A stretch of DNA of 64,000 nt, taken from the NCBI GenBank assembly GCA_045531955.1, contig JAZSFC010000027.1:1-64000 (forward strand), read 5' to 3'. The notes under the pieces were generated by a model. That model did no database searches and was not told where the DNA came from. It saw only the letters and a program-made list of their open reading frames with translations. Both the position numbers and the translations under genes were made by a program. The number at the start of each line of letters is the position of its first letter. The stretch's first letter is position 1. The DNA comes from SIG299 sp045531955. GTDB taxonomy: Bacteria > Bacillota > Clostridia > Lachnospirales > Lachnospiraceae. Shown one piece after another: positions 1-7,592 of this stretch.

Positions 1-19
1 AATAAGGCTAAATGAAATC

Positions 20-178
20 AGCAGGAGATTAGGCGTTTGCCTTTCCAAAGGGGTAATACTCTCGGGTGTCATTATGACGGGGACTGCTGACGGATAGCAA
101 TCTGGAGAAGTCCGCTTTTACGCGGATGCCGAAGGTGCAAGGGGTAAACCCAAATCTCTCAGGCAAAAGGACAGATCA
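20..178 (+). promoter_or_regulatory. Tandem glycine riboswitch (gcvT-type)
   Basis: Two consecutive aptamer-like units are visible. The downstream one (about 102-178) carries the conserved GCCGAAGGTGCAA and CTCTCAGGCAAAAGGACAG blocks of the glycine riboswitch. The upstream one (about 20-101) is more diverged, with CCAAAGGGGTAAT and ACTCTCGGG. A terminator-like hairpin follows at 221-254, before a Na+/alanine-glycine symporter gene, which is a known target class. Whether glycine turns the gene on or off cannot be read from sequence alone. The left end may extend beyond the window. Confidence 0.9.
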
Positions 179-220
179 ATTATTTTTACGGAACACTTAT
201 GTTTCCCGTTGTCATTTTCT

Positions 221-254
221 CACCGCTATCCGGATTGGTTAGCGGTGTTTTTTT
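221..254 (+). terminator. Expression-platform terminator of the glycine riboswitch
   Basis: An 8-bp stem (CACCGCTA / TAGCGGTG) is followed by seven T residues. It lies between the second aptamer and the ribosome binding site of the symporter gene, as expected for transcription attenuation. Confidence 0.85.
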
Positions 255-288
255 GTTTAACAAATATTTTACTAAGGAGGTTCCTTTT

Positions 289-1845
289 ATGGACAAAATC
301 TTACAAACAATAGAAAGCATCAACGGCGAAATAAACAGCGTGGTATGGGGTGCCTTCGGTCTTTTACTCCTTGTCGGCACAGGTATCATCGTTACCGTAA
401 TGACAAAATTCTTCCAAATTTCACACATTGGTTTATGGTTTAAGAAAACCATCGGCCGCCTGTTTAAGCAGGACGTTATCAAGCACAGTAAGGAAGCAGG
501 TTCTATTTCTCCGTTCCAGGCGCTGTGTACCGCCCTTGCCGCAACTGTCGGTACCGGTAACATTGCCGGCGTTGCTTCCGCCATCTGCATCGGTGGCGCA
601 GGCGCTGTATTCTGGATGTGGGTTGCCGCATTCTTCGGTATGATGACCAACTACGCTGAAAACGTTCTCGGTATTTACTACCGCAGAAAGAACGAAAACG
701 GTGAATGGTCCGGTGGTGCTATGTACTATCTTGCGGATGGTCTCGGTAAGAAGAAGGGCATGAAGCATGTGGGAAAGGTTCTCGCAGTTCTTTTCTGTCT
801 CTTCGCAATGCTCGCTTCCTTCGGTATCGGAAGTATGGGCCAGGTAAACAAAATCGTTACCAACGTAGCCCAGGCCTTTGATGTTTCCGCCCTTTCTTCC
901 ATTGAAGTATTTTCCGGCGTTTCTTTATATAACATCATCCTCGGTGCCATCGTTATGCTTCTTACCGCACTTATTACTTTGGGCGGTTTGAAAAGAATTG
1001 CCAATGTTGCCGAGAAAATCGTACCTTTCATGGTAGTGCTTTTCGTTGCCGGCAGCCTTGTTATCATCGGTGTAAACTACGCAAACATTCTGCCTGCACT
1101 TAAGGCTATTTTTGTGAATGCATTCAGTCCGGAAGCATTCGTCGGCGGTGGTATCGGTGCCGTTGTCAGCAAGGTTATTACTCAGGGCTTCAAGCGCGGT
1201 GTATTCTCCAACGAAGCCGGTCTCGGTTCTTCCGTTATGGTTCACTCCAACTCCAACATTAAGGAGCCTGTTGTTCAGGGTATGTGGGGTATCTTCGAAG
1301 TATTCGCTGACACTATGGTAGTCTGCACCATGACCGCTCTTGTTATTCTTACCGCAGGCGGCCTGGAAGGCGGCGTATTTAACGTTGTAACCGGCGAAAT
1401 CGCAGCAGGTTATACCGACGCAACGCTCGTTGGCGGTGCCTTCAACACCGTATTCCCATGGTTCGGTATCGGCGGAAAGTTTGTTGCCATTGCAATGTTC
1501 CTGTTTGCATTTACTACCGTGCTCGGCTGGTCCCACTATGGTTCCAAGGCATGGGAATACCTCTTCGGCGCCAAGACAACCGTTATCTTCCGCGTTATCC
1601 ACGTATGTACCGTTATCTTCGGTGCGGTGCTTACTTCCTCCCTTGCATGGGACATTTCCGACACCTTTAACGGCCTTATGATGATTCCTAACCTTATCGG
1701 TGTCCTGACACTTTCTCCTTTGGTAGTTAAGATTACAAAGAATTACTTAAGAAGAGTGAAGAATGGCGAGGACATTGAGCCTATGTACAATGTTGACCCT
1801 GAGATTCAGAAGCAGGAAATGGCGCGTGAAGTAGCCGAGAACTAG
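289..1845 (+). CDS. Sodium:alanine/glycine symporter (AgcS family)
   Basis: Polytopic membrane protein of 518 residues that should import alanine or glycine with Na+ across the cytoplasmic membrane. The family motif GFKRGVFSNEAGLGS is present near the middle, and the early segment ALAATVGTGNIAGVA matches the conserved first half of AgcS/AlsT proteins. The ATG at 289 is chosen because it follows TAAGGAGGTTCC at a good distance; the reading frame is open further upstream, but that part runs through the terminator hairpin. The glycine riboswitch upstream supports glycine/alanine as substrate and predicts control by intracellular glycine. The gene is monocistronic, closed by a strong terminator at 1879-1915. 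Confidence 0.93.
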   Translation: MDKILQTIESINGEINSVVWGAFGLLLLVGTGIIVTVMTKFFQISHIGLWFKKTIGRLFKQDVIKHSKEAGSISPFQALCTALAATVGTGNIAGVASAICIGGAGAVFWMWVAAFFGMMTNYAENVLGIYYRRKNENGEWSGGAMYYLADGLGKKKGMKHVGKVLAVLFCLFAMLASFGIGSMGQVNKIVTNVAQAFDVSALSSIEVFSGVSLYNIILGAIVMLLTALITLGGLKRIANVAEKIVPFMVVLFVAGSLVIIGVNYANILPALKAIFVNAFSPEAFVGGGIGAVVSKVITQGFKRGVFSNEAGLGSSVMVHSNSNIKEPVVQGMWGIFEVFADTMVVCTMTALVILTAGGLEGGVFNVVTGEIAAGYTDATLVGGAFNTVFPWFGIGGKFVAIAMFLFAFTTVLGWSHYGSKAWEYLFGAKTTVIFRVIHVCTVIFGAVLTSSLAWDISDTFNGLMMIPNLIGVLTLSPLVVKITKNYLRRVKNGEDIEPMYNVDPEIQKQEMAREVAEN

Positions 1846-1878
1846 TTTTCGTTAGAATATATTTGAATTAATAGTTAA

Positions 1879-1915
1879 GGGGCTGCGACCCGGTGTGGTT
1901 GCAGCCCCTTTTTTT
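1879..1915 (+). terminator. Rho-independent terminator of the symporter gene
   Basis: Stem GGGGCTGC / GCAGCCCC with a short loop, followed by seven T residues, 34 bp after the symporter stop codon. Confidence 0.9.
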
Positions 1916-1976
1916 GCTCGAAGACAATATCTGATATCGTGTTTTCTGCGGTAATTCACCTTATGAATTTGACTGC

Positions 1977-2296
1977 TGGGTATATAGAAAAAAATTATCA
2001 TTCTATGCCCTGGCGTATTGAGAAAATCTCTTTTTATTTGGCTTGATTGGGTATTAGGACTCAATTTTTCGCTATATACCCACGCAAATCCGCTATTTCG
2101 CAGAAAATCTCTTTCTGCTGGGTATTTGAAGAATATTTTTCGCTGTATACCCACCATATTTGAAAATTTCACAGAAACGCCCGGCACCCCGGGTATTAGG
2201 ACATAGTTTTTCTGTATATACCCAACCAACTGCCAAATCCGGCAAAGATACCGCTTCCTATTGGGTATTTGAGGCTATTTTTTTGCTATGTGCCCA
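1977..2296. repeat. Five-copy 71-bp tandem repeat with palindromic core
   Basis: Five 35-bp units start at 1977, 2048, 2119, 2190 and 2262, a period of 71-72 bp. Each begins with GGGTAT and ends with ATACCC or a near variant (TGCCC), forming an imperfect inverted repeat around an AT-rich, T-rich centre. The 36-37 bp between units are less conserved but share fragments such as CAGAAAATCTCTT, so the true unit is the whole 71 bp. Reading frames crossing this DNA give repetitive, unconvincing peptides, so I treat the region (about 1916-2330) as non-coding. Confidence 0.85.
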
Positions 2297-2379
2297 GCGC
2301 AAAAAGCATTCTTGCCTTGTGATAGCATTTGTGCTATCATCGAATCTAGAATATAGTATACAGATTGGAGGGCTTGTCT

Positions 2380-2652
2380 ATGCAAACCTGGAATGATTAC
2401 AAAGAATATGTCCAAAAACTAGATCCTGCAAGTGGTCGTGATTTAGCTGAAATTGAAGAACAAGCAAAAATCATCAGTGCTGTTATTGAACAACGAAATG
2501 CTCTTGGTTTAAGTCAACGTGACCTCGCCAAGATTTGCGGAATTCCGCAGTCCTCTGTTGCCAGAATCGAGTCGTTTCAAACCACACCGAATTTGGCTAC
2601 TTTGTTGAAAATTTTGAGATCGTTAGGGTTAAAACTAATGGTAGAGAAATAA
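2380..2652 (+). CDS. HigA-like antitoxin, XRE-type HTH protein
   Basis: A 90-residue protein with a helix-turn-helix at about residues 35-85 (motif LGLSQRDLAKICGIPQSSVARIE). The N-terminal extension is typical of HigA-type antitoxins, which bind DNA and neutralise a RelE/HigB-type toxin. The ATG at 2380 follows TTGGAGGGC. No toxin gene lies next to it: upstream is the 71-bp repeat array and downstream a GIY-YIG protein. It is either an orphan antitoxin or a stand-alone repressor. The 118 bp that follow (2653-2770) show nothing recognisable apart from the next ribosome site. Confidence 0.75.
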   Translation: MQTWNDYKEYVQKLDPASGRDLAEIEEQAKIISAVIEQRNALGLSQRDLAKICGIPQSSVARIESFQTTPNLATLLKILRSLGLKLMVEK

Positions 2653-2770
2653 GAATATTTAAGACCGGTTCGGCTAAAGTAGTTCGTACTAATTTATTTA
2701 ATTGCAATATTTCAGCAATTCATTTATTATATAACTAAGGTTTTTAATAATACACATATGAGGTGATTCT

Positions 2771-3373
2771 ATGGCAAAGGGATATATTTATATAATGACA
2801 AATCCAGCCCTTAATGGCATGGTGAAATTGGGATATGCTACAAATGTTGAAACAAGAAGACAGCAGTTAAGCACTACTGCCCTTCCATATGACTATGAAG
2901 TATATGCTACCTACGAAACCAGTGGCAATCTGGAAGATAAAAAACTGCATAAACTGATTGATAACCTAAATTCAGACCTCCGTGTTTCCAAAAACCGCGA
3001 GTTCTTTGTTATGTCTCCCGAAGAAGCTTACAACTTGCTTGAAGCTATCGCCACAATAAGCGGTACGCAGGACAAATTAAGAAAAATGCAGGTTGCCGCC
3101 ACTTCCACCACCACTACAAAAGCAAAACGCCCTGCCATCAATTTCTTTGAATGCAATATTCCGTTAGGCGCAGAACTTGTTTATGTTCCGGACCCATCCA
3201 TAAAAGTCACTGTTGCAAGCGAACGAAAGGTTTTATACAAGGAGGAACTTACTTCTATTTCAGGTATCGCCTCCGGCATCAAAGGTTATCCTGTTGCCGG
3301 GCCTCAATACTTCACTTACAATGGGAAACTACTGGCAGATATTGCCGAAGAAACACAGTGGAGAAATTATTAA
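2771..3373 (+). CDS. GIY-YIG nuclease-like protein (T5orf172/Mug113 type)
   Basis: A 200-residue protein. Residues 5-95 match a GIY-YIG-type domain: GYIYIMTNPA at the start, then VKLGYATNVETRRQQL, the pattern of the T5orf172/Mug113 subgroup. The C-terminal half (about 120-198) contains GIKGYPVAGPQYFTYNGKLL, which resembles RAMA/DUF4357-like domains found with restriction-modification proteins. Such proteins are often linked to DNA modification or phage defence, but no partner methylase or helicase is here. The start follows TGAGGTGATTCT. A 14-bp-stem hairpin closes the gene. Confidence 0.75.
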   Translation: MAKGYIYIMTNPALNGMVKLGYATNVETRRQQLSTTALPYDYEVYATYETSGNLEDKKLHKLIDNLNSDLRVSKNREFFVMSPEEAYNLLEAIATISGTQDKLRKMQVAATSTTTTKAKRPAINFFECNIPLGAELVYVPDPSIKVTVASERKVLYKEELTSISGIASGIKGYPVAGPQYFTYNGKLLADIAEETQWRNY

Positions 3374-3389
3374 AAATAGTTGTTAATAA

Positions 3390-3426
3390 CACATCCCCGT
3401 ACTTCACTCACGAGTACGGGGATGTG
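3390..3426. terminator. Hairpin between convergent genes
   Basis: A perfect 14-bp stem (CACATCCCCGTACT / AGTACGGGGATGTG) lies between the convergent GIY-YIG gene and the zinc-ribbon gene. T-rich DNA on either side suggests it can terminate both transcripts. Confidence 0.7.
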
Positions 3427-3502
3427 CTATTTTACCAACCTCTATTTCTCATTTCTTCAAAGTATACTCCGTCCAAAATTGAATATAATAAACCGTTCCT
3501 GT

Positions 3503-3697
3503 TCATATACTTCTTGCGTCAATTTCATTATCATCATAAATAGACATTTTTCTTCCAATGGTGTATCCACAATTTAAACACATCCATGTTCCTAAATTTA
3601 TCTTTCCATTATAATATACCTTGTTTTCCAAAGAAACCCTGTCACTTTCACATTCTGGACAGCGACTCGGATTTTGGGGTGTATGTATTATTTTCAT
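3503..3697 (-). CDS. Small zinc-ribbon protein
   Basis: A 64-residue protein with two cysteine pairs, CPEC near residue 13 and CLNC near residue 40, typical of a zinc ribbon. It has no signal peptide or membrane segment. The start has an AGAGGAAA ribosome site. It lies 86 bp downstream of the immunity gene on the same strand and may be read through from that operon. Its function is not recognised. Confidence 0.6.
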   Translation of the reverse strand: MKIIHTPQNPSRCPECESDRVSLENKVYYNGKINLGTWMCLNCGYTIGRKMSIYDDNEIDARSI

Positions 3698-3783
3698 TAC
3701 GTTTCCTCTTTCATTGCAAAAATATGACCTCTACTTGGTGCATCTTCCTAAAACCACAGCCCTTTACAGATATAATTATTTTT

Positions 3784-4173
3784 TTACAACAATACATATT
3801 CTGCAATAGAGTTTGCTATTTTTGTACTGGCACGCATTGGCGAAGTTTGAAATACTTCCCCACTCTGGTTTTGCCAAATAACAATGCCATCTATATCAAG
3901 ATTCTCTACAACATACCAATCACTTGGAACAAACTCACTTATTTCTCTTTCTTTACAAGTAATACGAACTACATCCAATCTTTTTCCATCACATAAACCG
4001 GTCAACTCGTGACCGTTAAAGATTGCCACTCCGTACTCTGCAAGGTACTCTTTATACTCCTCAGAAAAGGACACTTTAAGTTCCTTTTCAGCTTGCTGAA
4101 TTTTCTCGTATGACATAGAGGCATAAGTAAATACCTTTTCACTATTTTCAATTATTTCCAACAGTCTCATCAT
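3784..4173 (-). CDS. SMI1/KNR4 (SUKH) family immunity protein
   Basis: A 129-residue cytoplasmic protein with a SUKH-like fold pattern: an N-terminal helix (MSYEKIQQAEKEL), then EYKEYLAEYGVAIFNGHEL and a C-terminal VFQTSPMRASTKIANSIAEYV. SUKH proteins are the commonest immunity partners of polymorphic nuclease toxins. The ATG at 4173 (or the next codon, 4170) is preceded by GGAGGTG inside the end of the toxin gene, and the toxin stop TAA overlaps this start (TAATG), so translation is coupled. This tight link marks it as the cognate immunity protein of the LHH toxin. Confidence 0.85.
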   Translation of the reverse strand: MMRLLEIIENSEKVFTYASMSYEKIQQAEKELKVSFSEEYKEYLAEYGVAIFNGHELTGLCDGKRLDVVRITCKEREISEFVPSDWYVVENLDIDGIVIWQNQSGEVFQTSPMRASTKIANSIAEYVLL

Positions 4174-5390
4174 TAAACACCTCCAGAAACAGCTTGCTTT
4201 GCGTAGTCTTTCCAAAATTGATTTTTTATATTAGTCCATTCTGGTTGCTTAGAAGGATTTTCGAATCCCTCCGTTAAAATGTGCCATATCTTATAAGTAT
4301 CTTTTCCTCTGTGTTCAGTTTCAGTTAATATCACTAACGGCGAATCATTTTTTTGTCCTAAATGGTGCAGTTCATACTTTGCCCCTGTCATATCATATGG
4401 TGCATATCCATCCTGCATCAACTGCAAATTTGTCTTACCTGTCAGTTCATCAACATAATTCAAATCAATATTTCGTACTAATGCAGCTTTCCCATTTACC
4501 ATGTTTGCTCTCAAACCTGCATCTCTACAAATTTTATATTGCTCCATTGAATTGAAGCGTGCAATTACCTCAATTGGATATTGTGAATCCGCCTGAATAA
4601 GTGCGACCTCATTCATCGTTAAACCGTTCTTTGTTCCTACATTTAACAAAAATGCTTCGCTTGCTCCACCAATAACAGCTCCGCTGATAGCTCCCCACTT
4701 AAAGCCTTCACTTGCACCCAATGCAGCCGCTTCTAGTGCTTCGTTAAAATCGCCTGTTTGTATGCCTCTTACAACACCGGCAGAAATACCTCCAAAAGCG
4801 GCAGAGGAAATAGCAAAGGTTTCTGCAGTTGTTGCAGATGCGGCAAATATCATACTTATAGCTGGCGCTCCTGCTCCAGCCGAAACAACTGAAACAGTTA
4901 CACAAACAAGAATAACTCCCGTTCCAATTGCAAGATTTTTAAGCATTGTCTCCATTGAATCATCTTCAATTTCTTGCAACGCTTCTACTGTTGTTTTACC
5001 ATTTTCCCCTAACGTAAAAATGTATCGTGTATCTTGAAATATCTCATTCAGACCATCCAATGTAAATCCAAAAAAGATATTGGACTGTGAATTGTATGCC
5101 ACTTCTTCTAGATATTCCTTTGAAACATATGTAGCGTTAACACCTTCTACAATATACTCTGCGCTGTTAAAGGAAAGGACTGCGTCACGATATACTAAGT
5201 CCTCTATATGGGCAAGTAGTTCAGTATCATCTAACCCTGTATATACCGGTTCTTCGCTATCTTGCACTACAATATTTGAATCAATAAATTCATATGCCAA
5301 ATCATTGTCTGTTGCTTCTTTCTTATCTTTCAAGCCACATCCAGACAAAGATATAGAAAGAATAAGTATAATTGCGAGTATCCGTTTCAT
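4173..5390 (-). CDS. Lipoprotein with C-terminal LHH/HNH-Endo VII nuclease toxin domain
   Basis: A 405-residue protein. The signal peptide ends in the lipobox LSGC (Cys18), so it should be lipid-anchored outside the membrane. Residues 20-150 are acidic and soluble; 150-245 form a hydrophobic Gly/Ala-rich stretch like the pre-toxin or translocation regions of polymorphic toxins. Residues 275-400 match the LHH branch of the HNH/Endo VII nucleases: FNSMEQYKICRDAG, LVRNIDLNYVD, then YELHHLG with the LHH at 341-343 and a further EH at 359-360. Predicted role: DNA-cleaving toxin aimed at neighbouring cells, with the next gene as immunity. How a lipoprotein toxin is delivered is unknown. It follows the surface-protein gene by 16 bp. 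Confidence 0.82.
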   Translation of the reverse strand: MKRILAIILILSISLSGCGLKDKKEATDNDLAYEFIDSNIVVQDSEEPVYTGLDDTELLAHIEDLVYRDAVLSFNSAEYIVEGVNATYVSKEYLEEVAYNSQSNIFFGFTLDGLNEIFQDTRYIFTLGENGKTTVEALQEIEDDSMETMLKNLAIGTGVILVCVTVSVVSAGAGAPAISMIFAASATTAETFAISSAAFGGISAGVVRGIQTGDFNEALEAAALGASEGFKWGAISGAVIGGASEAFLLNVGTKNGLTMNEVALIQADSQYPIEVIARFNSMEQYKICRDAGLRANMVNGKAALVRNIDLNYVDELTGKTNLQLMQDGYAPYDMTGAKYELHHLGQKNDSPLVILTETEHRGKDTYKIWHILTEGFENPSKQPEWTNIKNQFWKDYAKQAVSGGV

Positions 5391-5406
5391 TTTATCCCTT
5401 CTTTCA

Positions 5407-7245
5407 CTATTGCCTCTGGTTTTTCTTGTTCTTCACTACATAAAGAAGCACAATTGCACCCAAAATTACAAAAGCAATGCCGACAACAATTCCTACAATG
5501 TTTACTTGAGGTTCTTCATGTTCATTGCTGCTTCCTTCTGAAACACTTGTATCTTCTGTCGGAATATCTGTAATCACAGGCAAGGTTCTATCCACCTCAG
5601 GCGCTACTGTTGCCATTTGAATAGTTCCGTCTTCACTAATTGTTGCACCCTGCTCCACCAAAGAATTTATCTCCAAAATTGATAATCCTGTCGTCATATG
5701 GGCACGTAATATACTATTGGTTCCAACATATATTTTCTTTATTGTAGATTCATTCGTGTATTCATTATACACTGTAATTGTATAAATTCCCTCGCCGGTA
5801 TACTCAACACCTTCTTTTGCACGTCCATTAAAACGAGTGTCCTCAATAAGACCATCGGCACTGTCCTTCATTACTTCTCGCTTAATGTTTACCGTCAAGT
5901 ATTTGGATTGTGCCAAGTCCAAGCGAAAACCATTCTCTGTCATAGAACTGTTCGTTAACTCACTACCAGTCTTGACATCAAATGGATATACCATACAATT
6001 ACTGTTTCGCACAGAAAATCGGAAGAAAATCCGGTAATGACCCTCTTTATCAATTAATTTATCTTCTGTAATTTCATAATCAAGGGCAACTTCATAGTCT
6101 CCCTCCTCGAACAACCTAACCTTAACATCTGTTCCGACTGTTGCATTTGCTTCCAAGTAATTTGTGTAAATAATCGGATCTGATTTTACATTATTATGGT
6201 CTATATAACGAATAATTAGTACTCCACGTCCAAAATCCATTTTGGGCGTTTCAAAATACTGATCATAACCTTCTTCATCTGCTGTGATCGTTCTTGCTTC
6301 ATCGCCACGTAAAGCATTAATATTTTCATTTAGTTTAAACCAAAGCGTAACCTTGTCGCCCACATTTTTCAACAATACTATACTGGTATCTTCCTTAACA
6401 ATCTCATCTGTATAGCCACTTACGAAAAAGTCCCCCAGTTCCCATCCATAATGGATATCATCTTTTTCAATTAGTTCCTCTCCAAAATAACCATCAAAAT
6501 TTTTAACTCTGACTCTTGAACCCAGGCGGTATGTTTTAGAATAATCTATACTGTTTTCTCCACTTTCTGTAAAGGCAAAAAATTCATACACTTCAATTAC
6601 TTTTTTGTTTTCATACTTATCCGTATTGATAAAAAATATATTATTATCTTCCGTTCGTCTGCTTATTTCATACGCAACTGTTACTTTGTAAAAACAACCA
6701 TTAATAAGTTGAATATCTGTAGCATCGTAAATAGGACTTGTTCTTATAGGCATATCACTAAAAACATTTACTATGCATTCCGCATCCAGCCAGTTTTTCC
6801 GGTCTTTAGATATTTGAACGATAATAGCACCTTTTTGCATTTTTGCTCCTAGAGGAATGCCATTCACTTTTTTTGTTTTATCTTCAACTAAATGCCATTC
6901 ATCTACTTCTGCATTCAGCATAGTATCAGTGTAATCATATAATAAAGCCAGTGTCTCTCCTTTAACTTCATACGATGGAACACCTTCTTTTTCTCCTGCC
7001 AGAGCCACATTCCCACTTAAGCAAAATGTTCCATATGTATCCGAGGATATTGCATTATAATATGTGTCTTCTTCTGCAATATTATATTCATTGTTCTTCT
7101 CGTATTCATACACCTTGCCATCTACACACATATTTTCTGTATCAGCTAATACAGGGGTTGGACATAGTACAAACAACACTAATATTATTCCAATCAGCAT
7201 AATATATTTAGCATGTTCAAATTGTTCTTTCTTTTGTCCCTTCAC
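5407..7245 (-). CDS. Large membrane-anchored surface protein, first gene of the toxin operon
   Basis: A 612-residue protein with an N-terminal signal peptide (hydrophobic run MLIGIILVLFVLCPTPVLA, cleavage near ADT) and a single C-terminal transmembrane helix (VGIVVGIAFVILGAIVLLYVV) followed by a basic tail, so nearly all of it is extracellular. The ectodomain looks beta-rich, including GEGIYTITVYNEYTNES. The GTG start at 7245 is chosen because AGGAGG lies 9 nt upstream; a longer reading to 7308 lacks a ribosome site. It is transcribed with the toxin and immunity genes, so a display, receptor or delivery role is possible, but I do not recognise a specific family. Confidence 0.75.
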   Translation of the reverse strand: MKGQKKEQFEHAKYIMLIGIILVLFVLCPTPVLADTENMCVDGKVYEYEKNNEYNIAEEDTYYNAISSDTYGTFCLSGNVALAGEKEGVPSYEVKGETLALLYDYTDTMLNAEVDEWHLVEDKTKKVNGIPLGAKMQKGAIIVQISKDRKNWLDAECIVNVFSDMPIRTSPIYDATDIQLINGCFYKVTVAYEISRRTEDNNIFFINTDKYENKKVIEVYEFFAFTESGENSIDYSKTYRLGSRVRVKNFDGYFGEELIEKDDIHYGWELGDFFVSGYTDEIVKEDTSIVLLKNVGDKVTLWFKLNENINALRGDEARTITADEEGYDQYFETPKMDFGRGVLIIRYIDHNNVKSDPIIYTNYLEANATVGTDVKVRLFEEGDYEVALDYEITEDKLIDKEGHYRIFFRFSVRNSNCMVYPFDVKTGSELTNSSMTENGFRLDLAQSKYLTVNIKREVMKDSADGLIEDTRFNGRAKEGVEYTGEGIYTITVYNEYTNESTIKKIYVGTNSILRAHMTTGLSILEINSLVEQGATISEDGTIQMATVAPEVDRTLPVITDIPTEDTSVSEGSSNEHEEPQVNIVGIVVGIAFVILGAIVLLYVVKNKKNQRQ

Positions 7246-7258
7246 AATAATTTTCCTC

Positions 7259-7375
7259 CTAGAATAAACACCTTTTAACGATAATTTCCACAAAAGGATT
7301 TTGTTCACTTCCCATTATCCACAACACGTGTCCCATAAACAGTACAGGCCTTCGAACTTTCGTTCCGTTGTTCAT
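7259..7375 (-). CDS. Candidate 38-residue leader ORF upstream of the surface-protein gene
   Basis: An ATG at 7375 preceded by GAGGAGAAAAATT opens a 38-codon frame rich in Val, Arg and hydrophobic residues. It stops with TAG at 7259-7261, and that stop overlaps the AGGAGG of the next gene. The arrangement suggests a translated leader coupled to the operon; it could also be a degenerate gene remnant. Evidence is position and ribosome site only. The rest of the 7376-7592 interval shows no other gene. Confidence 0.35.
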   Translation of the reverse strand: MNNGTKVRRPVLFMGHVLWIMGSEQNPFVEIIVKRCLF

Positions 7376-7542
7376 AATTTTTCTCCTCGTCACCTGTTAA
7401 TTATGTTCGACATTTCCACTTTTTACAACCTACAACTAACATTATTTTAACACCCTTCCCTGCAATCTGCAATGTTCATTTCCATTATACTGCCCCATCC
7501 ACCATAAGTCTGTAACGTTCCACAAAATTTTTTACCATGCCA

Positions 7543-7575
7543 AGAAAGGGAAACCGTTTTCCGATTTCCCTTTCT
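7543..7575. terminator. Weak terminator-like hairpin
   Basis: An 11-bp inverted repeat (AGAAAGGGAAA / TTTCCCTTTCT) lies just past the stop of the Thr/Pro-repeat lipoprotein gene. There is no clear T run next to the stem on either strand, so termination is uncertain. Confidence 0.45.
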
Positions 7576-7592
7576 CTGAAATTCACTCTAAC

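Noticed and set aside
199..288. Longer N-terminus of the symporter
   Set aside because: This part covers the riboswitch terminator; the ATG at 289 has the ribosome site and the start typical of the family.
1852..2229. A 125-codon minus-strand frame across the repeat array
   Set aside because: It only translates the 71-bp repeats and the terminator of the symporter gene; no ribosome site or domain.
1977..2296. CRISPR array (35-bp repeats with 36-bp spacers)
   Set aside because: The repeats are too diverged, the spacers share sequence with each other, and no cas gene is near. A 71-bp tandem repeat explains it better.
7315..7323. Perfect DnaA box TTATCCACA
   Set aside because: A single box without neighbours or an AT-rich unwinding region, lying inside the small leader ORF; probably chance.
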